NCBI GenBank assembly: GCA_013389055.1
Contig: JACAEC010000051.1
Span: 1-40,616 of the forward strand
Direction: 5' to 3'
DNA: 40,616 nucleotides
DNA from: Hydrogenophilaceae bacterium
GTDB lineage: Bacteria > Pseudomonadota > Gammaproteobacteria > Burkholderiales > Thiobacillaceae
Shown here: piece by piece, positions 1 to 8,360 of the stretch
Numbering within the stretch: position 1 is the first letter of the stretch
How the letters are laid out: each line of letters opens with the position of its first letter
Program-made: the position numbers and the translations under genes
Notes under the pieces: model-generated
The model's input: only the letters and a program-made list of their open reading frames with translations
Told to the model about the DNA's origin: nothing
Database searches by the model: none

Positions 1-504
1 AACCTGCTCGGCGTATTCATCGCGGCCAGCCTGTACTTCGTCTTCGTCTACCACATCACCAATCTGTACTTCACCAAGCATCACGGCCTGGAAGCCTTCA
101 TCCTGATGGACGGCGGCATCCATACCCTGTTGTTCTGGGTCGGCCAGGTGGTGCTGGGCTACCTGTTGCCCATGGCGATCCTGTTCCACCCGGGTCTCGG
201 CAACAACCGCGGCTGGATCGCGCTGGCCTCGGTGCTGGCCATCCTCGGCGGCCTGGCCCAGATGTACGTCACCATCATCGGCGGCCAGGCCTACCCGATC
301 GAGATGTTCCCGGGCTACAAAGTCAGCAGCAGCTTCTACGACGGCGTGGTGCATGCCTACAATCCGAGCCTGCTGGAAGTGATGCTGGGCCTGGGCGGCG
401 TCGCCGTGTCCCTGATCATGGTGGCCTTCGCGATTAAGGTGCTGCGCTTCCTGCCCGAGCGGCTGGACGACGAGACCGTCGCCGCCCTGCACGGGGCCAA
501 GTAA
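1..504 (+). CDS. dsrP: DsrP, NrfD-like membrane subunit of the DsrMKJOP complex (3' part)
   Basis: The reading frame is open from base 1, so the 5' part lies outside the window; the ATG at 106 in the ORF track is internal. The visible 167 residues are strongly hydrophobic with about four membrane segments, for example around 'ASLYFVFVYHITNLYF', 'LLFWVGQVVLGYLLPMAIL' and 'WIALASVLAILGG'. The segment near 'TIIGGQAYP' is typical of the NrfD/PsrC family. DsrP is the quinone-interacting membrane subunit of DsrMKJOP, which links cytoplasmic sulfur oxidation by reverse DsrAB to the quinone pool. The assignment to DsrP rather than another NrfD protein rests on dsrN and dsrR directly downstream. A terminator-like hairpin follows the stop codon. 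Confidence 0.85.
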   Translation, partial: NLLGVFIAASLYFVFVYHITNLYFTKHHGLEAFILMDGGIHTLLFWVGQVVLGYLLPMAILFHPGLGNNRGWIALASVLAILGGLAQMYVTIIGGQAYPIEMFPGYKVSSSFYDGVVHAYNPSLLEVMLGLGGVAVSLIMVAFAIKVLRFLPERLDDETVAALHGAK

Positions 505-557
505 CCCGCCACCCGGCGGGTGCTGGTGCACCCATGCAGCAGTTCGACTCCCTTCGC

Positions 558-590
558 AAAACCGACCAAATTGGTCGGTTTTGCTTTTTG
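558..590 (+). terminator. Rho-independent terminator between dsrP and dsrN
   Basis: AAAACCGACC (558-567), a five-base AAATT loop and GGTCGGTTTT (573-582) form a perfect 10-bp stem, followed by GCTTTTT. The form is canonical. The A-run on the left arm means it could also act on the opposite strand. It lies 54 bases after the dsrP stop and 25 bases before the dsrN start, so full or partial termination is expected inside what is usually one dsr transcript. Confidence 0.8.
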
Positions 591-614
591 GCCAGCCCGC
601 CAGGGAACTAGGCC

Positions 615-2000
615 ATGGCCCACGTCTACATCTCGGCCGCCCACAAATCGTCCGGCAAGACCACGCTGACCCTGGGCCTGGCCCGCGCCCTGAGAAACCA
701 GGGCCGCCGGGTGCAGGTGTTCAAGAAGGGCCCGGATTACATCGACCCGGTCTGGCACTCCCATGCCGCCGGCCGGCCCTGCTACAACCTCGACTTCCAC
801 ATGATGCAACAAGCGGAGATCGAGGACTTGTTCGCCCGCCATGCCAGCACCGCCGAGATCAGCCTGATCGAGGGCAACAAGGGCCTCTACGACGGCATGG
901 ACCTCGAGGGCAGCGACAGCAACGCCGGCCTGGCCAAGCTGCTTGAGGCACCGGTGGTGCTGGTCATCGATTGCCAGGGCATCACCCGCGGCATCGCGCC
1001 CCTGCTGGTCGGCTATCGGGCCTTCGATCCGGCCGTCCGCTTCGGCGGCGTCATCCTCAACAAGGTGGCCGGTCCCCGCCACGAGCAAAAGCTGCGCGCC
1101 GCCATCGAGCGCTATACCGATTTCAAGGTGCTGGGCAGCCTGCCGCGCGATGGCCGCCTGGAGATCGTCGAGCGCCATATCGGCCTGATCCCGGGCAACG
1201 AATCGGCCGAGGCCGAGGCCAAGATCGAGGCCATCGCCGCCCAGGTCGCCGAGCGGATCGATCTTGCGGCCCTGGTCGAGATCGCTCGGCAGGCAGCGCA
1301 GCCGAAGCCGCCCGCCACTGCGACGACCAGCCCGGCCGCGCCGATCCGGATCGGCATCCTGCGCGACCGCGCCTTCGGCTTCTACTACAACGAGGATCTC
1401 GACGCCCTGAGCGACGCCGGCGCCGAACTGGTGCCGGTCGATGCCCTGCACGATGCCCGGCTGCCCGAGGTCGACGGCCTAGTCATCGGCGGCGGCTTCC
1501 CCGAGGTATTCATGGCCGAGTTGAACGCCAATGCCAGCCTGCGCACCGATGTCCGCCACGCCGCCGAGGCCGGCCTGCCGATCTATGCCGAATGCGGCGG
1601 CCTGATGTACCTCGCCCGCTCCATCCACTGGCAGGGCAAACGTGCCGAGATGGTCGGCCTGATCCCGGGCGATACGGTGATGGGCGAGCGCCCGGTCGGC
1701 CGTGGCTATGCCGAGGTGCGCACCACCGGACAAGGGGCCTTCCTGCCGGCGGCCGGCACCACCCTGCCCGCGCATGAATTTCATTATTCGCATCTGGAAA
1801 ACCTCGCCGGCGACCCCATCTATGCCTACGATGTCAGCCGTGGGCACGGCATCGACGGTCGCCATGATGGTATCGTCTACAAGAACGTGCTGGCCTCCTA
1901 CTGCCATTTCCGGGGGGCGGGTCCGAACGGGTGGATCAAGCGTTTCATCGAACACGCACGCCACATCGCCCGCAACAAATCTGCCGCCCGTGCGGCCTAA
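615..2000 (+). CDS. dsrN: DsrN, glutamine-dependent siroheme amidase (CobB/CbiA family)
   Basis: This is a 461-residue protein of the cobyrinic acid a,c-diamide synthase family. The N-terminal P-loop NTPase domain shows 'AAHKSSGKTT' (about residues 8-17), followed by 'FKKGPDYIDP' and the 'EGNKGLYDG' segment typical of CbiA. The C-terminal class I amidotransferase-like domain carries the nucleophile Cys327 in 'YAECGG' and a 'HEFHYS' motif at 387-392. In sulfur oxidisers DsrN is thought to amidate siroheme to the siroamide form used by DsrAB. The dsrP/dsrR/cysG neighbourhood supports DsrN over cobalamin synthesis, and no cob genes are in view. The linker near 'AQPKPPATATTSPAAP' separates the two domains. 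The start is the only good ATG after the terminator. Confidence 0.9.
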   Translation: MAHVYISAAHKSSGKTTLTLGLARALRNQGRRVQVFKKGPDYIDPVWHSHAAGRPCYNLDFHMMQQAEIEDLFARHASTAEISLIEGNKGLYDGMDLEGSDSNAGLAKLLEAPVVLVIDCQGITRGIAPLLVGYRAFDPAVRFGGVILNKVAGPRHEQKLRAAIERYTDFKVLGSLPRDGRLEIVERHIGLIPGNESAEAEAKIEAIAAQVAERIDLAALVEIARQAAQPKPPATATTSPAAPIRIGILRDRAFGFYYNEDLDALSDAGAELVPVDALHDARLPEVDGLVIGGGFPEVFMAELNANASLRTDVRHAAEAGLPIYAECGGLMYLARSIHWQGKRAEMVGLIPGDTVMGERPVGRGYAEVRTTGQGAFLPAAGTTLPAHEFHYSHLENLAGDPIYAYDVSRGHGIDGRHDGIVYKNVLASYCHFRGAGPNGWIKRFIEHARHIARNKSAARAA

Positions 2001-2030
2001 TTTCGAGTTCAACTTCAAGAGGACAGCAAG

Positions 2031-2405
2031 ATGATCAACGTGACCAAGGAAGCTGCCGAGCAGATTCGCCAGGCCGCTGCCCAAAACGACTCGGAGAACC
2101 TCGGCCTGCGCATCGCAGCCAAGGTCAACGACGAAGGCATGCTGGAGATCGGCATGGGCTTCGACCAGGAGCGCAGCAACGACTCGGTGAACGAAGCCTG
2201 GGGTGTGACCGTGCTGGTCAATGCCCAGAGCGCCCCCTACCTGCAGGATGTGACCCTGGACTTCGCCGAGGTCTCCCCTGGCCAGATGGGCTTCGTCTTC
2301 TCCATGCCCGAACCGCAAGGCGGCGGTGGCGGTGGCTGCGGTTCCGGTGGCGGCGGTGGCGGCTGCGGTTCCGGCGGTTGCGGCTCCGGCGGCTGCGGCA
2401 GCTAG
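2031..2405 (+). CDS. dsrR: DsrR-like A-type carrier (IscA/HesB fold) with Gly/Cys-rich tail
   Basis: The first ~97 residues resemble the HesB/IscA fold: 'MINVTKEAAEQIRQAAA', 'LGLRIAAKVND' and 'YLQDVTLDFAE'. The cysteines that bind Fe-S clusters in true IscA (one internal, and the C-terminal CGCG) are absent, as reported for DsrR of purple sulfur bacteria. The last ~28 residues are almost only Gly, Ser and Cys, with four regularly placed Cys in 'GGGGCGS' and 'GGCGS' units. DsrR is described as acting after transcription on dsr expression. The gene starts 31 bases after dsrN with the RBS 'AGAGGA'. Family and context are well supported; the job of the tail is unknown. Confidence 0.8.
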   Translation: MINVTKEAAEQIRQAAAQNDSENLGLRIAAKVNDEGMLEIGMGFDQERSNDSVNEAWGVTVLVNAQSAPYLQDVTLDFAEVSPGQMGFVFSMPEPQGGGGGGCGSGGGGGGCGSGGCGSGGCGS

Positions 2406-2422
2406 GTCCAGACCGACCGTTG

Positions 2423-2450
2423 CGCCATGCCGGCAATCGCCGGCATGGCG
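2423..2450 (+). terminator. Perfect 12-bp hairpin between dsrR and cysG
   Basis: CGCCATGCCGGC and its exact reverse complement flank an AATC loop. Only TTT follows rather than a long T-run, so this may be a weak terminator, an mRNA-stabilising 3' hairpin, or both. It starts 18 bases after the dsrR stop and ends 54 bases before cysG. Confidence 0.5.
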
Positions 2451-2504
2451 TTTCATGTCAACGCTTGTCAGGCAGTTTAGTTAGAAAGCTTCATCGATCA
2501 GGGT

Positions 2505-3935
2505 ATGGACTACTTACCGATATTCATGGATGTCCGCGGCCGTAGAGGTTTGGTGGTCGGCGGTGACGAGGTGGCTGCACGCAAGGCATCGCTGATGCTG
2601 AATGCCGGCGCCCAGGTGACCGTGCTCAGCCCCACCCCGCTGAGCTCCGCCTTCGGCCAGTTGACCGGCGCCGAGCGCCTGCACCATCGTCAAGCAGCGT
2701 TCTCGCCGGCAGAGCTCGACGGCTTCGACCTGGTCTATGCCGCGACCGAAGACGACGCGCTCAACCGCCAGGTCCATGAGGCCGCCCGCGCCCGCCACCT
2801 GCCGGTGAACGTGGTCGACACCCCCGAGCTGTGCAGCTTCATCATGCCCTCGATCATCGACCGCTCGCCGATCCTGGTGGCCATCGCCAGCGGCGGCGAG
2901 GCGCCGGTGCTCTCGCGCCTGCTGCGCGCCCGGCTGGAAACCCTGATCCCCTCCGCCTACGGCCGCCTGGCCCACTTGGCCGGCCGCTTCCGCGACAAGG
3001 TGCGCGAGCGCTTCCCCACCAGCGCCGAGCGGCGCAAGTTCTGGGAACGGGTGTTCCTGTCGCCGGTGGCCGAGATGGTCTTCGCCAGCCGCGAGCAGGA
3101 TGCCGAGGTCGCCCTCAACCGCCTGCTGGAAAGCGAATCGGCCGAGCTGCCGACCGGCGAGGTCTATCTGGTCGGCGCCGGCCCGGGCACCCCCGACCTG
3201 CTCACCTTCCGCGCCCTGCGCCTGATGCAGCAGTCCGACGTGGTGGTCTACGACCGCTTGGTGGCGCCGGCCATCCTCGACATGTGCCGGCGCGACGCCG
3301 ACCGCATCTACGTCGGCAAGGAACGCGACAACCACGCGGTGCCGCAAGACCAGATCAATCTCCTGTTGGTGCGCCTGGCCCAGGAGGGCAAGCGGGTGCT
3401 GCGCTTGAAAGGCGGCGACCCCTTCATCTTCGGCCGCGGCGGCGAGGAGATCGAGACCCTGACCGAACACGGTGTGCCCTTCCAGGTGGTGCCAGGCATC
3501 ACCGCCGCGAGCGGCGTCGCCTCCTATGCCGGCATCCCGCTCACCCATCGCGACTATGCCCAATCGGTCGCCTTCGTCACCGGCCACCTCAAGGACAACA
3601 CGGTCAATCTCGACTGGGCCTCGATCGGCCGGCCGAACCAGACCATCGTCATCTACATGGGCTTGAAGGGTTTGGCTTCGCTTTGCCAGGGCCTGATGCA
3701 GCACGGCTTGCCGGCCGACATGCCAGCCGCCATCGTGCAGCAGGGCACCACGCCCAACCAGCGCGTGGTCACCGCCACCCTGGGCACCCTGACCGAAGTG
3801 GCTGAGAAGGCTCAGTTGAAACCACCGACCCTGATCATCGTCGGCCACGTGGTCAAGCTGCATGAGAAGCTGGCTTGGTTCAAACCCGAAAGCCGCACCG
3901 CTGCGACGCCGCTGGATCAGCCGACCCACCTGTAA
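2505..3935 (+). CDS. cysG: Siroheme synthase CysG (trifunctional)
   Basis: The protein has 476 residues, the usual length for full CysG. The N-terminal half is the precorrin-2 dehydrogenase/ferrochelatase part: '[14 protein letters not shown]' is the NAD-binding loop, and '[33 protein letters not shown]' matches the core. The C-terminal half is the uroporphyrinogen III methyltransferase: '[15 protein letters not shown]' begins the SAM-binding fold, with 'VVYDRLV', '[17 protein letters not shown]' and '[10 protein letters not shown]' following. It converts uroporphyrinogen III to siroheme. Its place after dsrN-dsrR suggests it supplies cofactor for DsrAB, although it would also serve assimilatory sulfite or nitrite reductases. 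In some sulfur oxidisers dsrS follows dsrR; here cysG takes that position. Confidence 0.95.
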   Translation: MDYLPIFMDVRGRRGLVVGGDEVAARKASLMLNAGAQVTVLSPTPLSSAFGQLTGAERLHHRQAAFSPAELDGFDLVYAATEDDALNRQVHEAARARHLPVNVVDTPELCSFIMPSIIDRSPILVAIASGGEAPVLSRLLRARLETLIPSAYGRLAHLAGRFRDKVRERFPTSAERRKFWERVFLSPVAEMVFASREQDAEVALNRLLESESAELPTGEVYLVGAGPGTPDLLTFRALRLMQQSDVVVYDRLVAPAILDMCRRDADRIYVGKERDNHAVPQDQINLLLVRLAQEGKRVLRLKGGDPFIFGRGGEEIETLTEHGVPFQVVPGITAASGVASYAGIPLTHRDYAQSVAFVTGHLKDNTVNLDWASIGRPNQTIVIYMGLKGLASLCQGLMQHGLPADMPAAIVQQGTTPNQRVVTATLGTLTEVAEKAQLKPPTLIIVGHVVKLHEKLAWFKPESRTAATPLDQPTHL

Positions 3936-3943
3936 CGCCCAGC

Positions 3944-3962
3944 CGGCGGCCGACGGCCGCCG
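3944..3962. terminator. GC-rich palindrome between convergent genes
   Basis: CGGCGGCCG, one A, then CGGCCGCCG form a near-perfect dyad in the 27 bases between the stops of cysG (plus) and the acyl-CoA ligase gene (minus). No T-run follows on either strand, so termination would not be classical. It may limit read-through in both directions. Confidence 0.35.
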
Positions 3963-6641
3963 TCAAAGTTCGCGCTGGATGCGCCGCACGCTCGGGTCTT
4001 CCGGGTGTGGCTCGCTGCGGAAGCCGAGCCTGCCGACCAGGCTGAGCATCTTGCGGTTGCTCGCCAGCACCTCACCCTCGATCAGCCGCATGCCCTTGGT
4101 CCGGGCAGTATCCATCAGCACCTCCATCAGCTTGTAGCCGATGCCCTTGCGCTGCCACTGGTCGGAGACGACCAGGGCGAACTCGCAGGATTCCGCATCC
4201 GGATTGATGGCATAACGCGCTACTCCCAGCTCGACCTCCTTGCCGTCCATCTCGGTCACCGCGATGAAGGCCATTTCCCGGTCGTAATCGATCTGGGTGA
4301 GGCGCACCAGCGTGTCCTGCTTGAGCTCCTGCAAGGTGTCCATGAAACGGAAATACTTGGTCTCGGGCGACAGGTTGCGCACGAAGGTCTGCTCGATCTC
4401 GGCGTCCTCCGGCCGGATCGGCCGGATGATGACGTTGCGGCCGTCGGCCAACTGCCACTTGGAGACCAGGTGGGCCGGGTAGGGATGGATGGCCATGTGG
4501 CCGTATCGGTCGGCGCCGGAAGGCCGCGCGGCGATGACGATGCGGGCATCGGCCGCCAGCACGCCATGCTCGTCGGCCAACAGCGGATTGATGTCGAGCT
4601 CCTGGATCCAGGGCAACTCGCAGGCCATTTCCGACACCTTGAGCAGCACCTCCTTCAGGTCCTCTTCCGCCACCGCCGGCAGATTGCGGAATTCGCCGAG
4701 CATGGGATAGATCCGCGTCCGCTGCATCAGGTCGCGCGCCAGGTAGGAGTTGAGCGGCGGCAGCGCGACCGAGCGATCCTTGAACACCTCGACGGCGACG
4801 CCGCCGGCACCGAAGGTGATGACCGGGCCGAGCACCGAATCGGAAGCGATGCCGATCAGCAATTCGCGCGCGTTCTGCTTGACCACCATGGGTTCGATCA
4901 CCACGCCTTCCAGCCGCGCCTCCGGCCGCACCTTGCGGACATGATCGATCAATTCCTGATAGGCGCTGCGCACCGCGTGTCCCGTGGTCAGGTTCAGGCG
5001 CACGCCGCCGACATCGGATTTGTGGCTGATGTCGGGCGAGTTGATCTTCATCGCCACCGGAAAGCCCAGCTGTTCCGCCATCAAAATGGCCTCCGACGGC
5101 GAGCGCACGATCATGGTCTGGGCGACCGGAATGTGGAAGGCGGCCAACAGCGCCTTCGATTCCACCTCGGTCAAGACATGGCGGCCCTCGGCCAGGGCGC
5201 CCTCGACGATCAGCTTCGCCCCCTCGGCGTCCGGCTCCGCCTGCTGCGACACCGGTCCCGGCGTCTGCATCAATTGCCGCTGGTTCTCGTAATAGGCGGC
5301 GAGGAAGGAGAACACTTCCACCGCAGGCTCCGGCGTGGTGAAGCTGGGAATATGCGCCTCGCGGAAGAGTTCGCGCGCCTCCTTCACCTGAATCTCGCCC
5401 ATCCAGCAGGCGAGCACCGGCTTTTGCGAATCCTTGGCCACCGCCACCAGGGCCTGCGCCGCCTGCAAAGGGTCGGTCATCGCCTGCGGCGTGAGCATGA
5501 CCAGCACGCCATCGACTGCGGCGTCGTTCAGGCAAGCCTGCACGGCCAAGCGATAGCGCTCGGCCCCGGCATCGCCCAGGATGTCGACCGGGTTGCCGTG
5601 CGACCAGGTCGCCGGCAGTCCGGCATCGAGCGTTCCGATCGTCTCCGGCGAGAGTTCGGCCAGGCGCACGCACAGGTCGCCCGTGCGGTCGGTCGCCATG
5701 ACCCCCGGCCCACCGCCATTGGTGACGATGGCCAGCCGGTTGCCGCTCGGCTTGATGTGGCTGGACAGCGCGCGCGCCGCGGCGAACAGTTGGGTAATGG
5801 TGTTGACCCTGACCACGCCGGCCCGCCGGACCAGGGCATCGAACACCGCGTCGGAGCCGACCAAGGCACCGGTGTGTGACTGGACCGCCTTGCTGCCCAC
5901 CTCGTGTCGGCCCACCTTGACCAGGATCACCGGCTTGAGCCGGGCCGCCGCGCGCAAGGCGCTGACGAAACTGCGGGCATCGCGGATGCCCTCGATATAG
6001 AGCAGGATGCTGCGGGTGGCCGGGTCCACCGCCAGGTAATCGAGAATCTCGCCGAAATCGATGTCGGCCGCCGCCCCGCTGGAGATGATGCTGGAAAAGC
6101 CGATGTCGTTCGCCGCCGCCCAGTCCAGCATGGCGGTGCAGATCGCCCCCGACTGGGAGACCAGGGCGAGATCGCCGCTGCGGGCGGCAGCCGGGCCGAA
6201 AGTGGCGTTGAGCCCGATCGCCGGCCGCTGGATGCCCAAACAGTTGGGGCCGATGAAGCGGATGCCGTGGCTCTTGGCGGCCTCGCGCACCTGCCGCTCG
6301 AGCGCGGCGCCCTGCTCGCCCAACTCGCGAAAGCCCGCCGACAACACGACGGCGAAGCGGATGCCGCGCTCGCCGCATTCGTGGATGATCGCCGTCACCG
6401 TGTGCGCCGGGGTGGCGATCACCACCACGTCAGGCGTCTCCGGCAGCTCGGCCGCCGAGCCGTAGCACTTCTGGCCGAACACCGTCGCGTGCTTGGGATT
6501 GACCGGATAGAGATGGCCGGCGAAGGTGGAATCGAGCAGGTTCTTGTAGATCACCCCGGCGACCGAGGCCTCGCGCTCGCTGGCGCCGAAGACCGCAACC
6601 GCGCGCGGATTGAACAGGGGATGCAGATAATGGCGGCCCAT
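3963..6641 (-). CDS. ADP-forming acyl-CoA ligase fused to GNAT acetyltransferase (PatZ-like)
   Basis: I place the start at the ATG at 6641 (residue 32 of the ORF), because 'MGRHYLHPLFNPRAVAVFGAS' is the normal family N-terminus; this gives 892 residues, close to E. coli PatZ (886). Domains in order: a CoA-binding Rossmann domain ('AVAVFGAS'), a succinyl-CoA-ligase-like region ('LVSQSGAICTAMLDWA', 'GGPGVMATD'), an ATP-grasp domain ('KINSPDISHKSDVGGVRLNL', 'TFGAGGVAVEVFKDRSVALPPLN') and a C-terminal GNAT domain with the acetyl-CoA motif 'QWQRKGIGYKLMEVLM'. PatZ-type enzymes acetylate lysines, including that of acetyl-CoA synthetase. The ligase part may be inactive, as in PatZ; this cannot be decided by eye. 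It is divergent from a deacetylase-like gene. The RBS is weak. Confidence 0.85.
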   Translation of the reverse strand: MGRHYLHPLFNPRAVAVFGASEREASVAGVIYKNLLDSTFAGHLYPVNPKHATVFGQKCYGSAAELPETPDVVVIATPAHTVTAIIHECGERGIRFAVVLSAGFRELGEQGAALERQVREAAKSHGIRFIGPNCLGIQRPAIGLNATFGPAAARSGDLALVSQSGAICTAMLDWAAANDIGFSSIISSGAAADIDFGEILDYLAVDPATRSILLYIEGIRDARSFVSALRAAARLKPVILVKVGRHEVGSKAVQSHTGALVGSDAVFDALVRRAGVVRVNTITQLFAAARALSSHIKPSGNRLAIVTNGGGPGVMATDRTGDLCVRLAELSPETIGTLDAGLPATWSHGNPVDILGDAGAERYRLAVQACLNDAAVDGVLVMLTPQAMTDPLQAAQALVAVAKDSQKPVLACWMGEIQVKEARELFREAHIPSFTTPEPAVEVFSFLAAYYENQRQLMQTPGPVSQQAEPDAEGAKLIVEGALAEGRHVLTEVESKALLAAFHIPVAQTMIVRSPSEAILMAEQLGFPVAMKINSPDISHKSDVGGVRLNLTTGHAVRSAYQELIDHVRKVRPEARLEGVVIEPMVVKQNARELLIGIASDSVLGPVITFGAGGVAVEVFKDRSVALPPLNSYLARDLMQRTRIYPMLGEFRNLPAVAEEDLKEVLLKVSEMACELPWIQELDINPLLADEHGVLAADARIVIAARPSGADRYGHMAIHPYPAHLVSKWQLADGRNVIIRPIRPEDAEIEQTFVRNLSPETKYFRFMDTLQELKQDTLVRLTQIDYDREMAFIAVTEMDGKEVELGVARYAINPDAESCEFALVVSDQWQRKGIGYKLMEVLMDTARTKGMRLIEGEVLASNRKMLSLVGRLGFRSEPHPEDPSVRRIQREL

Positions 6642-6684
6642 GATGTCTCGATACAGTGGCAATACACCAATGATACCGGGCCTG

Positions 6685-6718
6685 CTCTTACGCTGAGATG
6701 AATCGGGCGTATATTTAT
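6685..6718 (+). promoter_or_regulatory. Possible promoter of the deacetylase gene in the divergent region
   Basis: The 98 bases between the two divergent starts contain TTACGC, 16 bases, then TATATTTATAAAA just upstream of the ATG at 6740. The -10 is good and the -35 poor. The AT-rich block stands out against the GC-rich surroundings. No dyad operator is obvious. Confidence 0.35.
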
Positions 6719-6739
6719 AAAAAAGCCGGGACAAATTCC

Positions 6740-7663
6740 ATGCACACCGCCTACATCACCCACAGCGCCTGCCTCAAACACGACATGGGGCCCTGGCACC
6801 CGGAAGCGCCGGCCCGGCTGCGCGCCATCGACGACCGGCTGCATGCCGCCCATCTCTACGACTTCCTGCGTCACTACGACGCCCCCCTGGTCGAGCCGGA
6901 GGCCTTGCTGCGGGTGCATGACGCCGACTATATCGCGGCCATCGAACAGGCAGCGCCGAGCGAAGGGCTGATCCAGCTCGACGGCGACACCGCCATGTGC
7001 CCCTACACCCTGGAAGCGGCCCGCCGGGCCGCCGGCGGCGCCGTGCTGGCGGTGGACAAGGTGATGGCCGGCGAGGTGGCCAACGCCTTCGTCGCCGTGC
7101 GCCCGCCCGGCCACCACGCCAGCCGCAACCAGGCCATGGGCTTCTGCATCTTCAACAACGTGGCGGTGGCTGCCGCCCACGTCCTGGCCGCGCACGGCCT
7201 CGCCCGCGTCGCCATCGTCGACTTCGACGTCCACCACGGCAACGGCACCGAGGCCATCTTCGCCGAGGAGCCGCGCCTGCTGCTCTGCTCCACCTTCCAG
7301 CACCCCTATTACCCCCATTGCGGGGCCGACACCGTGAGCGAACACATCGTCCCCGTGCCGCTGCCCGCCGGCACCGACGGCACCGCCTATCGCGCCGCCT
7401 TCGAGGCCCGGGTGCTGCCCGCACTGGAAAAATTCAAACCGGAATTCATCTTCTGCTCGGCCGGCTTCGACGGCCACCGCGAGGACGACCTCGCGCATTT
7501 CCGCCTGGTCGAGGCCGACTACGCCTGGATCACTGAACAGGTCATGGCCGTGGCTGAACGCCAGGCCCAAGGCCGCATCGTTTCGCTACTGGAGGGGGGT
7601 TACAACCTCAGCGCCCTGGGCCGCAGCGTGGCGGCGCACATCAAGATGCTGGCGGGCTTGTGA
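6740..7663 (+). CDS. Class I histone-deacetylase-family protein (AcuC/HDAC-like)
   Basis: Starting at 'MHTAYITHSACLKHDMGPWHPE' (residue 15 of the ORF), the protein has 307 residues. The active-site pattern of zinc-dependent deacetylases is complete: the His125-His126 pair in 'RPPGHHA', Asp163 and His165 in 'VDFDVHHGNGT', Asp244 in 'GFDGHREDD', and the 'EGGYNL' loop near the C-terminus. Bacterial members remove acetyl groups from lysines (AcuC acts on acetyl-CoA synthetase) or act on acetylpolyamines. The divergent PatZ-like acetyltransferase favours a protein deacetylase role, but substrate choice is inference. The RBS is weak ('CCGGGA'). Confidence 0.85.
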   Translation: MHTAYITHSACLKHDMGPWHPEAPARLRAIDDRLHAAHLYDFLRHYDAPLVEPEALLRVHDADYIAAIEQAAPSEGLIQLDGDTAMCPYTLEAARRAAGGAVLAVDKVMAGEVANAFVAVRPPGHHASRNQAMGFCIFNNVAVAAAHVLAAHGLARVAIVDFDVHHGNGTEAIFAEEPRLLLCSTFQHPYYPHCGADTVSEHIVPVPLPAGTDGTAYRAAFEARVLPALEKFKPEFIFCSAGFDGHREDDLAHFRLVEADYAWITEQVMAVAERQAQGRIVSLLEGGYNLSALGRSVAAHIKMLAGL

Positions 7664-7674
7664 TTGCAGGCTGT

Positions 7675-7691
7675 GGTGCGCGTAGCGCACC
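7675..7691. repeat. Short palindrome GGTGCGC-GTA-GCGCACC between convergent genes
   Basis: Seven-base arms flank GTA, and 'CTACGG' follows. The form, on the minus strand GTAGGGTGCGCTACGCGCACC, resembles small dispersed intergenic palindromes common in Beta- and Gammaproteobacteria (from memory, not searched). It lies between the stop of the HDAC-like gene and the stop of the response regulator and could act as a two-way transcription barrier. Confidence 0.45.
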
Positions 7692-8360
7692 CTACGGCTT
7701 CTTGTTGTCGAAGCCAGGGGTCAGCTTGTGCTCGACCGCGAACACCGCAGCCTCGACCCGCGAGGAGAGGTTGAGCTTGGCCAGGATGTGGCGCACGTGC
7801 AGCTTGACCGTGTCGTAGCTGATCTCCAACTGGCGGGCGATGGCCTTGTTGCTCTCGCCGCGGGCCAGGTGGGTGAGGATTTCACGTTCGCGTTGGGTCA
7901 GCGAATCGAGCAGCGAGGTGGCGGAGCTGCTCTTGTGATCGAGCAGACTGACCAGCTTGGCGGTCATCGCCGGGGCGACCACGGTCTCGCCCTTGTAGGC
8001 GCGCTGGATGGCATCGACCACTTCGTCCGGCTCCATGCTCTTCAAGAGATAACCGTTGGCACCGCTGCGCAGGGCGCGAGCCAGGTCTTCCTCGGCCTCG
8101 CTCACGGTGAGCATGAGCACCGGCAAGGTAAAACCATCGGCGCGCAGTTCCTGCATGACGGTGATGCCGTCGATGCCGCCGATATTGAGGTCGAGCAGCA
8201 GCACATCGGGACTGTGCGTGCGCAGCAGCTCCGCCACTTCGGCCGGATTGCCGGTGATGTTGGCCACCTGGATGTGGCCCTCGCGTTCCAGCAACTCGAC
8301 CAGGCCCTTGCGGAACAAGGTGTGGTCGTCGCAGAGGACGATGCGGATGGGTGAGCTCAT
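7692..8360 (-). CDS. NarL/FixJ-family response regulator
   Basis: A 222-residue protein with an N-terminal receiver domain: acidic pocket Asp11/Asp12, phospho-acceptor Asp57 in 'LLLDLNIGG', and the 'MLTVSEAEEDL' and 'GANGYLLKSM' switch segments. It ends in a LuxR-type helix-turn-helix ('LTQREREILTHLARGESNKAIARQLEISYDTVKLHVRHI'). It overlaps the kinase gene by 4 bases (ATGA), so the two are translationally coupled. It resembles NarL/NreC regulators of anaerobic or redox responses. The target genes cannot be read from this window. Confidence 0.9.
   Translation of the reverse strand: MSSPIRIVLCDDHTLFRKGLVELLEREGHIQVANITGNPAEVAELLRTHSPDVLLLDLNIGGIDGITVMQELRADGFTLPVLMLTVSEAEEDLARALRSGANGYLLKSMEPDEVVDAIQRAYKGETVVAPAMTAKLVSLLDHKSSSATSLLDSLTQREREILTHLARGESNKAIARQLEISYDTVKLHVRHILAKLNLSSRVEAAVFAVEHKLTPGFDNKKP

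Noticed and set aside
4005-5879. 624-residue plus-strand ORF
   Set aside because: It is antisense to the PatZ-like gene, has a composition rich in His/Arg/Gly typical of a GC-rich shadow frame, and resembles no family.
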